A stretch of DNA of 64,000 bases, from the NCBI GenBank assembly GCA_031359995.1, contig JANMAT010000196.1:24846-88845 (forward strand), written 5' to 3'. Each line of letters opens with the position of its first letter. Positions within the stretch are counted from its first letter, which is position 1. This stretch comes from JANMAT01 sp031359995 (GTDB lineage: Bacteria > Actinomycetota > Acidimicrobiia > Acidimicrobiales > Ilumatobacteraceae). The notes beneath the pieces were generated by a model that made no database searches, had not been told where the DNA came from, and saw nothing but the letters and a program-made list of their open reading frames with translations. The position numbers and the translations under genes were made by a program. Of this stretch, positions 37,382 to 46,346 are shown in pieces.

Positions 37382-38607
37382 GCCCCGCGCCGCTCGCCGA
37401 GCTCGGCCAGGAGCTCGGCCCGGTGCTCGTCGACCCGTGGCGAGCGGCGGTACACCCCTGCCGGGGTGCGGGTGAAGCGCATCGGCGTGTTGGTGACCAC
37501 CACCGGCCGGCCGCCGGGCAGGTCGACCGACACGAGCATCTGGCGCGACGCCACGTGGGGATCGTGGAACAGGTCGCCGGGCTGGTTCACTGCGCCCACC
37601 GGCACCTTGCCGCCCAGCACACTGATGATCTCGGCGTTGGTGCGGGTGGCGCACCACGCCGCCACGGTGCCCACCACGAACTCCTTGTGCTTCACGCGCA
37701 TCTTCAGCGTGGCACAGCGCTCGTCGGTGGCCAGATCGGGCTGACCGATCGCCGCGGCCAGCACGCGCCAGTGGGCGTCGCCGGGGGTGCCGATGGCGAG
37801 GGCGCCGTCGGCGCTGGTGAACACGTCGAACGGCACGAGGAAGGGGTTCGTGTTGCCGGTCGGAGGCGTCTCGTACTCGCCCATGAAGCTGTAGCGCATG
37901 ACCCCGAGGTCACACAGGGCCATGATGGCGTCGCTCATGGCCACGTCGACGAACTGGCCCTCGCCGGTGCGCTGGGCGTGGAGCAGCGCGGCGATGACCG
38001 CGGTGGCCAGCACCGTGCCCGTGTAGCTGTCGCCGATGAACGGACCGCTGCGGATGCGCACGTCGGGGCTGGGGCCGGTGGTGGCCACCATGCCGCCGTG
38101 AGCCTGGGCGATCAGGTCATAGGAGGGCCAGGTGGCGTACGGGCTGGCGCCGGTGCGGGGGTCGCCGAAGCCGCGGATGGCGCCGTACACGAGCCGGGGG
38201 TTGCGCTCGTGGAGCACGTCGTAGCCGAGGCCGAGCCCGTCGAGCACGCCGGCGCGCATGTTCTCGATGAGGGCATCGGCGGTGTCGACCAGCTCCAGGA
38301 ACAGGGCCCGGTCGGCGTCGGCCTTCAGGTCGAGGGAGATGGCGCGCTTGTTGCGGTTGTAGGCCAGGAACGGGCCGCCGAACGCCCGATCGGTGTCGTC
38401 GCGCCGCCACGGCCCCATCTTGCGCTGGTCCTCGCCGCCGGGCGGCTCGACCTTGATGACGTCGGCGCCGAGGTCGGCCAGCATCATCGCCGCCCACGGC
38501 CCGGCGATCGCCGTGGTCACGTCCAGGACGCGCACGCCCTGCAGGGGTCCACTGGGTCGTTCGTGCATGGGCGCGACGCGTTCGTGCGCGGTGAGGTGCT
38601 CGTCCAT
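37369..38607 (-). CDS. CaiB/BaiF (class III) CoA transferase
   Basis: 412 residues. The start LQGVRVLDVTTAIAGPWAAM and LADLGADVIKVEPPGGEDQR are the family signature. NRNKRAISLDLK and the central SYDLIAQAHGGM follow, then GQFVDVAMSDA. It transfers CoA between a donor thioester and an organic acid in lipid, carnitine, bile-acid or aromatic metabolism. AGGGGGACGG precedes the ATG. No dedicated acyl-CoA partner is adjacent, so the substrate is open. Confidence 0.92.
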   Translation of the reverse strand: MDEHLTAHERVAPMHERPSGPLQGVRVLDVTTAIAGPWAAMMLADLGADVIKVEPPGGEDQRKMGPWRRDDTDRAFGGPFLAYNRNKRAISLDLKADADRALFLELVDTADALIENMRAGVLDGLGLGYDVLHERNPRLVYGAIRGFGDPRTGASPYATWPSYDLIAQAHGGMVATTGPSPDVRIRSGPFIGDSYTGTVLATAVIAALLHAQRTGEGQFVDVAMSDAIMALCDLGVMRYSFMGEYETPPTGNTNPFLVPFDVFTSADGALAIGTPGDAHWRVLAAAIGQPDLATDERCATLKMRVKHKEFVVGTVAAWCATRTNAEIISVLGGKVPVGAVNQPGDLFHDPHVASRQMLVSVDLPGGRPVVVTNTPMRFTRTPAGVYRRSPRVDEHRAELLAELGERRGAQPG

Positions 38608-38672
38608 GACCGTCCCCCTGCCCGTGCCGCGACTGGGCGCGCACCAGCACCGCTCAAGCTACCGCGCCGGCG

Positions 38673-39182
38673 TCAGCACTTCCCCGAGCACGCGGTGTCG
38701 AGGGCACCCAGGGTCTGGTTGCCGGCGATGCCGTCGACCGCGAGCCGCTTGTCGGTCTGGAACTTCTTCACCGCGGACTCGGTCTTGTCGCCGAACTTGC
38801 CGTCGGCCGGGCCCGGGTCGTAGCCGAGGGCCTTCAGCTTGGTCTGCATGGCGGCCACACGGTTCCCGCTGTGACCTTTCTTCAGGGCGCCGGTGGTGGG
38901 CTCGGTGGTGTACCCGGTGGTGGTGGGCACAGGCGGAGCCACCGCCGAGGTCGGTGTGGACGGCAACGTGCTCGCCGGCACGGTGGGGGTGGTGACGGCT
39001 TGAGCCACCGTGGGCGTCGTGACCCGGGGCGCGGTCGTGGTCGTCGCCTTGGGCTTGGCCGTGCCGGAGCTGCTGCCACAGGCCGCGAGGGCCAGCATGA
39101 GGGCGGCGGCCATGACGGCCGATCGACGGTGACGCGCGACCTGGGGGGAGCCGACCGGCCCGCCTCGTACGGACAGCATCAT
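38673..39182 (-). CDS. Peptidoglycan-binding lipoprotein
   Basis: 169 residues from the ATG at 39182. A basic N-region (RHRRS) and a hydrophobic stretch end in the lipobox LALAACGSS. A Thr/Pro/Ala-rich linker of about 55 residues leads to a C-terminal PG_binding_1 domain (KGHSGNRVAAMQTKLKALGY, FGDKTESAVKKFQ, VDGIAGNQTLGAL). It would be lipid-anchored outside the membrane and hold the cell wall. An upstream in-frame ATG at 39314 would add 44 residues that spoil the signal peptide and overlap the divergent gene. Confidence 0.85.
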   Translation of the reverse strand: MMLSVRGGPVGSPQVARHRRSAVMAAALMLALAACGSSSGTAKPKATTTTAPRVTTPTVAQAVTTPTVPASTLPSTPTSAVAPPVPTTTGYTTEPTTGALKKGHSGNRVAAMQTKLKALGYDPGPADGKFGDKTESAVKKFQTDKRLAVDGIAGNQTLGALDTACSGKC

Positions 39183-39303
39183 CAGGGCGCACCCCCGGGC
39201 GCTGGCCCCGCCGGTGGTGGTCGGCGGGTGATACCCGAACGCTAGCTGATCGGTGGGGACGTGTTGGCTGATAGGGCCGGGTTTCGCCTGGGAGACTCCG
39301 GAG

Positions 39304-39855
39304 ATGCCGCACATGACCGCCGACGACCTTGCGACCTACCTACGCCAGCCGCACGTGGGGGTGGTGGCGACGTTGCGCCGCAACGGTGCGCCGTACACCG
39401 TGCCCGTGTGGTGGTGGTGGGAGCCTGATCCGACGCGGCCGCCGTTCGTCGCCGGCCTCCACGAGCACCCCAATGGCGAGCTCTGGTTGATCGGGACCAC
39501 GACGCGCGTGTGGTGCCGCCAGCTGATGGTCGACGGTCGGGCATCGCTGTGCATCGAGTCGGGCCCGCCCGTCACCGCCCACGTCGAGCTCGACGGCGTG
39601 TGCGAGGCGTTGGTGCCGCCGGCGTTCGACATCTGGCCCATGGCCGAGCGTCTGGCCGACAAGTACGTGGGTCTCGGCCACCCGGAGCGGGCGCCGGCGG
39701 TGGCCGCCTTCGTGGCCAACATGCGCACCGAACCCCGGCTGCTGTTCCGCATGCGGCCCACGACGCTGCGGGCCATCGACATGCGTGTCTACCGGGGCAA
39801 GCGGGCCGACCGCGAGCACCAGGACGCCCGGGCCCACCCGGAGGAGGCCTGTTGA
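39304..39855 (+). CDS. Pyridoxamine 5'-phosphate oxidase family (FMN split-barrel) protein
   Basis: 183 residues from MPHMTADDLATYL, with GGAGACTCCGGAG in front. YLRQPHVGVVATLRRNGAPY and TVPVWWWWEPDP form the first barrel strands, and ASLCIESGPPVTAHVELDG the later ones, as in actinobacterial PPOX/F420-type split-barrel proteins. Family members bind FMN, F420 or heme and reduce quinones or other small molecules; the cofactor here is unknown. Arg/His-rich C-terminus. It is divergent to the peptidoglycan-binding lipoprotein. Confidence 0.85.
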   Translation: MPHMTADDLATYLRQPHVGVVATLRRNGAPYTVPVWWWWEPDPTRPPFVAGLHEHPNGELWLIGTTTRVWCRQLMVDGRASLCIESGPPVTAHVELDGVCEALVPPAFDIWPMAERLADKYVGLGHPERAPAVAAFVANMRTEPRLLFRMRPTTLRAIDMRVYRGKRADREHQDARAHPEEAC

Positions 39856-40010
39856 CGCCGTGCCAGCAGGGTTCCTCGCCGGCCGGCGCTGGGCCGTGCG
39901 CCGTCAAACGGGCCTGACCCGGCGCCCATCTCTCAAGGTCTGGTCAAGGCGGGCACCGCTTCGGTAAGCAGCCGTCAAGAGGCTGCATCACCCAGCCGAT
40001 CCAGGAGGGC

Positions 40011-42176
40011 ATGCGGGCCCGCTCGACCTCTCGTCGTCCAGCCCGCGCCGCGCGCCGCCCGGCCGCGTCGGCCCCCGTGCCGGTCGAGGTCATGCTCGAC
40101 GGCCTCCACGGCTGTGCCTGCTACACGCTGGCCGCCGACGGCACCGTCTCGAGCTGGAACGAGGCCGCGGCGCACATGCACGGCTTCACCGCCGCCGAGG
40201 TGGTGGGCCACCACGTCGGCATGCTCGAGCTGCGCGAACCCGACGAGACCGGCGACGACGTCCTCGCCGCAGCCATGCGCGACGGTCGGGTGCACGACGA
40301 GGGGCTGCGCCTGCGGGCCGACGCCAGCACGTTCTGGGCCAACGTCGCGGTCACCGCGCTGCGCGACGACGGCGGCGGGCACCTCGGCTTCATCGTGATC
40401 ACCCAGGACCTCACCGAGCAGTTGGCGGCGACCGAGCGGTGGCGCACCGCGCACGCCCGTTCGGCGGCGCTGCTCGAGCACTGGCGCGGTGCCGCGGCGG
40501 TGGTCGCCACCGACGGGACCCTCACCTATGCCACCGACGCCCTGGCGGCGATGGTCGACCGGTCGGCCCGCGCCATCACCGGGGTGCCGTTCGCGTCGCT
40601 CGTGCGTCGCACCGATGCGGTTCGTCTCGCCGACGCCCTCGCGTCGCTCGGCCCGCCCCGCCAGCACACGACGGTCGAGGTGCGGCTGCAGGGTGAGGGC
40701 GAGCACTTCGTCGATGTCGAGCTCGAGCTCACCAACCGCCGTGACGACGCCGACATCGATGGCATCGTCGTGAACGTCTACGACGTGAGCGGGCGCGCCG
40801 AGGCGGCGTCCAAGCTGATCTGGGAGAAGCAGCACGACGGCCTGACCGGTCTGGCCAACCGCTCGTTCCTGCTGGAGCGGCTCGCCCATCCACGCCCCGG
40901 TGACGCCGACCTGGTCTTCGGTGCCCTGCTGCTCGTGGACATCGACCACTTCGCCACGATCAACGACACGGTCGGTCACAACGCCAGCGACCTCGTGCTC
41001 GTGGAGCTGGCCAACCGCATCACCCAGGTGGTGCGCCTGGGCGACGAGGTCGTGCGGGGCGACGGCGACCGCTTCGCCGTCCTCGTCGAGGAACCCATGG
41101 CCGCCAGCGACGCCACGGTACTGGCCGATCGCATTCGACGGGTGGCCTCCGATCCGATCACGGGCATCGACGGCCTGTCGGCCCTGACGGTGTCGGTGGG
41201 TGTCGCGCTCGGGACCGACAACCACCGGACCGAGCTGCTCCCGGCGGCCGAGACCGCGCTGAAGCTGGCCAAGGAGCGCGGACGCGACCGCACGGAGCTG
41301 TTCGAGCCGTCGCTGCGCGCCGAGGCCCACCGCCGCGTCGAGACCGCCCACTCGCTGCGCCACGCCCTCGACGCCGACGAGATGATCGTGCACTACCAGC
41401 CGGTGCTCGACCTGGCGACCGAGCGGGTGGTGGGCGCCGAGGCCCTGCTGCGCATCCGCGATGCCGACGGACGCGCCCACCTGCCGACGCACCTCATCGC
41501 GGTGGCCGAGGAGACCGGCCTCATCGTGCCCGTCGGCCTCATGGTCATCGAGCACGCCTGCCGGCAGATGCAGGACTGGCGCCGGAAGCTCGGGGCGCTG
41601 GCGCCGGTGAAGGTCGCGGTGAACGTCGCCCCGCGCCAATGGGCGTCACCCAACCTCGCCCTCGCGGTGGAACGGCTGCTGCGCGACCACGACCTGGAAC
41701 CCGGTGCACTGTGCCTGGAGATCACCGAGTCGTCCCAGATCGCGACCGACGAGACCGTCACGATCAACATGCGCACGCTGCGCGGGCTCGGCGTGCAGCT
41801 CGCCCTCGACGACTTCGGCGCCGGCCACGCCGCGCTGAACTACCTGACGCGCTTCGAGGCCGACTGCGTGAAGATCGACAAGGGGTTCGTGGACGACATC
41901 GTCACGAACCGCTCCCAGGAGATCATCGTGCGCGGGGTGGTGGACATGGCGACCTCGCTCGGGATGGTGGTGATCGCCGAAGGCATCGAAGAGCCCGAGC
42001 AGCGCGACGTGCTGCGGCGGCTCGGCTGCCACGAGGGTCAGGGGTGGCTGTGGCACAAGGCGGTGAGCGGCGCCGAGTTCACCGAGTACGCCCACCGGCA
42101 GGCGGTCTCGGTCGGTGGGGCCGCGCCCGACGACGCCGACTCAATCGAGGACGACGGTGCGGCGGACGCCGCCTGA
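40011..42176 (+). CDS. PAS-PAS-GGDEF-EAL cyclic-di-GMP phosphodiesterase
   Basis: 721 residues. Two PAS-like domains (about 28-150 and 152-270) precede a GGDEF domain (about 275-440) and an EAL domain (about 450-705). The GGDEF signature is DGDRF at 351-355, losing the first Gly and the catalytic Glu, so cyclase activity is unlikely. The EAL site looks complete: E477-A-L, N in NVAPRQW, E in LEITES, D600-D601 in DDFGAG, K621 in KIDKGF, and the closing GCHEGQGW. No membrane segment; AGGAGGGC precedes the ATG. A 6-base-pair hairpin (39968-39986) lies in the leader. The 3' end overlaps the next gene by 36 bases. Confidence 0.9.
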   Translation: MRARSTSRRPARAARRPAASAPVPVEVMLDGLHGCACYTLAADGTVSSWNEAAAHMHGFTAAEVVGHHVGMLELREPDETGDDVLAAAMRDGRVHDEGLRLRADASTFWANVAVTALRDDGGGHLGFIVITQDLTEQLAATERWRTAHARSAALLEHWRGAAAVVATDGTLTYATDALAAMVDRSARAITGVPFASLVRRTDAVRLADALASLGPPRQHTTVEVRLQGEGEHFVDVELELTNRRDDADIDGIVVNVYDVSGRAEAASKLIWEKQHDGLTGLANRSFLLERLAHPRPGDADLVFGALLLVDIDHFATINDTVGHNASDLVLVELANRITQVVRLGDEVVRGDGDRFAVLVEEPMAASDATVLADRIRRVASDPITGIDGLSALTVSVGVALGTDNHRTELLPAAETALKLAKERGRDRTELFEPSLRAEAHRRVETAHSLRHALDADEMIVHYQPVLDLATERVVGAEALLRIRDADGRAHLPTHLIAVAEETGLIVPVGLMVIEHACRQMQDWRRKLGALAPVKVAVNVAPRQWASPNLALAVERLLRDHDLEPGALCLEITESSQIATDETVTINMRTLRGLGVQLALDDFGAGHAALNYLTRFEADCVKIDKGFVDDIVTNRSQEIIVRGVVDMATSLGMVVIAEGIEEPEQRDVLRRLGCHEGQGWLWHKAVSGAEFTEYAHRQAVSVGGAAPDDADSIEDDGAADAA

Positions 42177-43718
42177 GTCAGCGGGGTACCACAGGGACAC
42201 GGCGGTCCCGTTCGTCGCGACCACGATGCCGCCGAGTGCCGTGACCCACACGGTGTCGGACTCGCCGCAGCACCCCCAACGGAACGCGTCGGCCCGCGCC
42301 CACGCCTGGCCGGCCACCGGCTGGCCCGTGGCCAGATCGAGCAGCATCCAACCCGGCGGCCTCACCTCGCTCCGGTCGGGCGCGATCACGGGTCCGTCGG
42401 TCACGAGCGCGTAGCCGTCGGCCACGACGCTGACCTGACGGAAGCCGTCGAGCCTCCACTGCTCCTTCCCGGTCGCAGTGTCGACCGCCACCGTGGCGAA
42501 CCCGCGGCAGCCGCTGGCGGCGACGGCGGTGCACACGTCGGCCACGGCGGTGTCGCCGGCGACGGCCACGGTCACCCCCTGCAGACCGGGTGAGGTCAGC
42601 CCGGCCTGCGTCCACAGCACGGCCCCGCTGGCGTCGACTGCCTGCAGGGGCGCACCTGCGTCGTAGGTACCGAACGAGACGAGCGGCGGTCGCGAGGCGG
42701 CCAACGCGTCCGGCGTGCGCACCCAGGAGCCGCCGTGCAGCACGGCCAGCACGGGGCTACCCGGTGACGGGCCGGTGAGCAGCAGTGCGTCGTCGGCGCC
42801 GTAGACGAAGGTCTCGTCGGCGATCGTGCGGCCCGCAGCCCGCAGCTCGTCGGGGATGGCGACCGGACCGACGGCGAGCGTGCGCAGGTCGAGGGCGTAC
42901 AACAGATCGACGCCGGTGAGGGTGCCGGCGTACGCGCTGTGACCGAGCAGGATCGTCGTGCGCCCCCGGGCGAACACGCGCAGGTCGGCGAGGGTCGCGG
43001 TGCGGATGCCCGCGCTGCGGGCCGTGTCGGCGTGGGTCGTGGTGATCGAGCCGTCGGCGAGCGACAAGCCGAACAGCTCGTGGGTGACCGGCTCCTGCTT
43101 GGTGGTGTGGTGCGCGGTCGTCACCAGCGCCTGCCGGGGGAGCGAGGAGGCAGGGGCCGCGAAGAGTTCGGCGCCGGAGCCCGGCAGGCACTGCACCCAG
43201 CGGACCGAGCCGTCGTGGTTCACGGCGGCGGCCACCGTGGTCACGGCGCCGTCCGACGACGAGCTGAGCACGAGCAGCACCCCACCGGGGATCCGCTCGG
43301 TCCTCGTGAACGGTGGCAGGCGCCCCGCACCGGTGGAGTCGGCGGCGGCCGTCGACGGCAGCCCGATCGTGACGGTCGGCTCGGACCTCAGCGGTCCGAA
43401 GCCGTCGAGGCGGCGCTCGTCGGCGACCGAGGTGGCCGGGTTCGCTGCCGCGGTTCGGGCGGTGCACGCCGGTAGCCACTCGGCGGTGGCCGTGGCCGGG
43501 TCGAGCGTGGCCGTCGTGGTCCGCGCCCCCGTGGCCCGTGTGGTGGGCGCGGCGGTGGTCGTGACGGGCGCGGCGGTGGTCGTGGTGACCGCCGCGGTCG
43601 GCGATGTGGTCGCCCGTGCGGTCGTCGGGGCCGACGCGCCGGTGTCGGGGGTGCCGCACGCCGTCACGGCCACGAGCGCGGCGAACGCGACCCGACGGAA
43701 CCGACCACGAACGCGCAC
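42141..43718 (-). CDS. Lipoprotein with PQQ-like beta-propeller
   Basis: 525 residues from the GTG at 43718. A short basic start RVRGRFRRVAF leads to the lipobox LVAVTACGTP, then a Thr/Ala-rich linker of about 55 residues. The remaining 440 residues contain repeated strands of the PQQ/WD-like type (DASGAVLWTQAGLTSPGLQG, DTATGKEQWRLDGF, DLATGQPVAGQAW). This suggests a beta-propeller held outside the membrane, as in BamB-like or sensing lipoproteins. The first PQQ copies are weak, so ligand and role are unknown. A paired Cys (GCCGES) lies near the C-terminus. Confidence 0.8.
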   Translation of the reverse strand: MRVRGRFRRVAFAALVAVTACGTPDTGASAPTTARATTSPTAAVTTTTAAPVTTTAAPTTRATGARTTTATLDPATATAEWLPACTARTAAANPATSVADERRLDGFGPLRSEPTVTIGLPSTAAADSTGAGRLPPFTRTERIPGGVLLVLSSSSDGAVTTVAAAVNHDGSVRWVQCLPGSGAELFAAPASSLPRQALVTTAHHTTKQEPVTHELFGLSLADGSITTTHADTARSAGIRTATLADLRVFARGRTTILLGHSAYAGTLTGVDLLYALDLRTLAVGPVAIPDELRAAGRTIADETFVYGADDALLLTGPSPGSPVLAVLHGGSWVRTPDALAASRPPLVSFGTYDAGAPLQAVDASGAVLWTQAGLTSPGLQGVTVAVAGDTAVADVCTAVAASGCRGFATVAVDTATGKEQWRLDGFRQVSVVADGYALVTDGPVIAPDRSEVRPPGWMLLDLATGQPVAGQAWARADAFRWGCCGESDTVWVTALGGIVVATNGTAVSLWYPADSGGVRRTVVLD

Positions 43719-43845
43719 GGTGCCATTGGACCATCGGTGCGTCCGCCTGCGGGGGTCACCTCGCCGAATTCTCGGTGGGCACGGCAAAAGTCATGCCATG
43801 CGACCACCACGACGTCACGGGCCAGGGAGCGGCCGCGGCCGTCGT

Positions 43846-44882
43846 TCAGTCGGGGTCGTCCACCAGCACCGGTGGCGGGGCCCACTGCGGCTCCGGCCCG
43901 TACGGCAGCAGGTCGTCGGCCACGGCCCGGTACGCGGCGCGCAGCTCTCGCACGTCATCGGGGTGCACCGCCGCGAGGTTGGCGACCTCGCGGCCGTCGT
44001 CGGCCACATCGAACAGGAGGTCGTGCGGTCCGTCCCAGCGCGGCATCGTCGGCATGAGGCGCCGCGGTCGGGTGTCGTAGAGGTACTTGAGGCGGCCCCG
44101 CCGGATGGCGCCCTGGTCACGGCAGCGCCACACGAGGTCGTGCTCGGGGTAGGGCGCGCCGTCCACCAGCCACGGCAGCAGGCTCACCCCGTCCATCGGG
44201 TGCGTCGGTGCCGGTCGGGCGCCCGCGGCGTCCACGAACGTGGCCATCCAGTCCATGGGGATGTTGGCGGCGTCGCTGACCTGACCGCCAACCATGCGGA
44301 CCGGCCACCGGGCGATGAGCGGTGTGCGGATGCCACGTTCGGTGAGGTCGCCTTTCTCGCCGAGGAACGGCCACATGAACGAGTACCGCTCGCCGCCGTT
44401 GTCGGAGCAGAACACCACGAGCGTGTCGTCGGCCTGGCCGGTCTCGTCGAGGGCATCGAGGATGCGCCCGATGCCGGTGTCCATGGCCTCCACCAGCTCG
44501 CCGTACCTGGCCAGGGATCCCCCGTCCACGTGCAGCACCGGCAGGGGCTGCACGCCCGCCTTGGTGCGCTCGGTGATCTGGCGGGCCAGGGCCTCGTCGC
44601 CGGGCCCCTCCCACGGCCAGTGGGGCGCCGTGTAGTTGACCTGCACATCGCCCCCGAGATGTTCCCGAAGAACTCCTCGAGCCCGATCCGCAGCGGGCTG
44701 AACCACGACAGGAACCCGCAGTGCCACTTGCCGAACATGGCGGTGCGGTAGCCGGCGGCGCCCACCAGCGACGGCAGCGTGGGATGGTCGGCCCGGGATG
44801 CCGTTCGTCTCGTTGCGCGTCACCATCGGCTCCTCGAGCTGCCCGTGCACGGTAGCGCCCGCCACCACGGCGCCGGCGTGGG
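43846..44882 (-). pseudogene. Decayed sulfatase
   Basis: The C-terminal two thirds are clear: NYTAPHWPWEGPGDEALA, MDTGIGRILDALDETG, VVFCSDNGGERYSFMWPFLG and ERGIRTPLIARWP, all standard for type-I sulfatases. The pieces lie in different frames: RNETNGIP in one, DHPTLPSLVGAAGYRTAMFG and KWHCGFLSWFSPLRIG in another (to about 44640), then back to the first. The usual catalytic Cys-x-Pro-x-Arg segment and the roughly 80 residues around it are absent, and about 45 residues seem missing between FFGNISG and NYTAPH. The gene starts right at the stop of the isomerase. It is inactive unless the sequence is in error. Confidence 0.8.
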
Positions 44883-45671
44883 TCAGCGCACGAACCGCGC
44901 GGCCATCGGCGTGCACCACGACAGACCGGCGGTGGTGTCGCCCGCGGGTCGGTACTCGAAGCCGAGCCAGCCGTCGTAGCCCGACGCGTCGAGGGCGACG
45001 ATCGCGTCGGCCAGACCGGGGTACGCCAGATCTGGTTCGTGACGATCAGGGGCGCCGGCGATCTGCACGTGGTGCGTGTGGGGGAGCGCGGCGTGCAGTT
45101 CGGCCACCAGGTCGAGGCCTTCACGGGCGGTGTGGAACAGGTCGAACTGCACCCGCACGGCCGGGTGGCCGAGCTGGTTCACCACAGCCACGGTCTGGGC
45201 CGGCACCGAGTACAGGTAGCCCGGCATGTCGTGGTGGTTCAGGGCCTCCAGCGTCAGCACGATGCCGCGCTCGGCGGCCACGGCCGCCGCCCACGCCAGG
45301 TTGGTCAACAGCGTGTCGACGCACTCGTCGTAGGTCGCTCCGGCGGGCGGGTCGCCGGCCATGGTGTGGATGATGCGACAGCCGGTGGCGCCGCACACGG
45401 CGAGGGCGCGGTGGAACCCGTCGCGAAAGGCGGCCGCGGCGCCGGGCAGCCCGGCGAAGCCAGGCTCACCGGTCGGTCCCGGTGGCGTGTTCACCAGCAC
45501 GTGCTGCAGGGCGCTGGCCCGCAGCCAACCGGCGAGCACGTCGGGCTCCACGTCGTAGGGGAACAGCAGCTCCGCCGCAGTGAAGCCGTCGGCCGCCGCG
45601 GCGGTGAACCGCTCGGCGAACGCGAGGTGGGGGTACAGCAGGCTGAGGTTGGCGGCGACCCGTAGGCTCAT
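44883..45671 (-). CDS. hyi: Hydroxypyruvate isomerase (TIM-barrel)
   Basis: 262 residues, standard length. The start RVAANLSLLYPHLAFAERF and ELLFPYD, the metal-binding Glu in LTLEALNHHDMPGY, FDLFH, and HVQIAGAPDRHEPD, followed by the second Glu in GFEYRPAGDT, match bacterial Hyi/OtnI proteins closely. It isomerises hydroxypyruvate and tartronate semialdehyde (or 2-oxo-tetronate in OtnI) in the cytoplasm. It lies between a peroxiredoxin and the sulfatase remnant on the same strand, which suggests an old carbohydrate-use cluster. Confidence 0.88.
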   Translation of the reverse strand: MSLRVAANLSLLYPHLAFAERFTAAAADGFTAAELLFPYDVEPDVLAGWLRASALQHVLVNTPPGPTGEPGFAGLPGAAAAFRDGFHRALAVCGATGCRIIHTMAGDPPAGATYDECVDTLLTNLAWAAAVAAERGIVLTLEALNHHDMPGYLYSVPAQTVAVVNQLGHPAVRVQFDLFHTAREGLDLVAELHAALPHTHHVQIAGAPDRHEPDLAYPGLADAIVALDASGYDGWLGFEYRPAGDTTAGLSWCTPMAARFVR

Positions 45672-45681
45672 CGCCCGACGG

Positions 45682-46134
45682 TCAGCGCGATGCCGCGCTG
45701 CGGATGGTGGCGAGCGCCTCGTCGATGTGCTTGGTGGCCCGCAGCTGCGACGAGAACACCTTGCGCACGACGCCGCTGGGGTCGATCACGTACGTGACGC
45801 GCCCGGGCAGCAGGCCGAGCGACTTCTTCACCCCGTAGCTCGAGCGCAGCGAGCCGTCGGTGTCGGACAGCAGCGAGAACGGCAGGCGGTGCTTGTCGGC
45901 GAACTTGGTGTGCGAGGTGGTGTCGTTGCCGCTCACACCGATGACCACGGCCCCGGCGTCGGTGAAGGCCTCGTAGCTGTCGCGGAACGAGCACGCCTCG
46001 GCCGTGCAGCCGGGGGTGTCGTCGGCCGGGTAGAAGTACAGCACGACCCACGTGCCCCGCAGGGCCGACAGGCTGATCGTCTCACCGGTGTGGCTGGTGG
46101 ACGTGAAGTCGGGGGCGGCATCGCCTTCGCGCAC
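45682..46134 (-). CDS. bcp: Thioredoxin-dependent peroxiredoxin (BCP/PrxQ)
   Basis: 150 residues. The PADDTPGCTAEACSFRD loop has the peroxidatic C43 and, five residues on, the resolving C48, defining an atypical 2-Cys PrxQ. It reduces hydrogen and lipid peroxides at the expense of thioredoxin. The stop is 10 bases before the hydroxypyruvate isomerase start, so the two may be cotranscribed. Divergent to the SPFH-like gene. Confidence 0.95.
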   Translation of the reverse strand: MREGDAAPDFTSTSHTGETISLSALRGTWVVLYFYPADDTPGCTAEACSFRDSYEAFTDAGAVVIGVSGNDTTSHTKFADKHRLPFSLLSDTDGSLRSSYGVKKSLGLLPGRVTYVIDPSGVVRKVFSSQLRATKHIDEALATIRSAASR

Positions 46135-46346
46135 GGGTGGTCTCCTGGGTCCGGGTGTCCATGGGGAACCAGCGGAGCCGGGCGCCTATTCCGGCGCCTT
46201 GACCCGGCGCAGAGGCTCCCGGCCGCGGTCACGGCGGCGGCTCTGGGTTTTCTCAAGATGCGGACGCGATCGGCGCGGGGGCTTAACTCGATCCAGAAGT
46301 GGTCGAAAACAACGGGGAAGACCGACCGCCGCACACGAGGTGCCCC

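Noticed and set aside
39968..39986. Hairpin in the leader of the PAS-GGDEF-EAL gene as a cyclic-di-GMP riboswitch
   Set aside because: Only a 6-bp stem is present and the conserved GEMM core is not seen.
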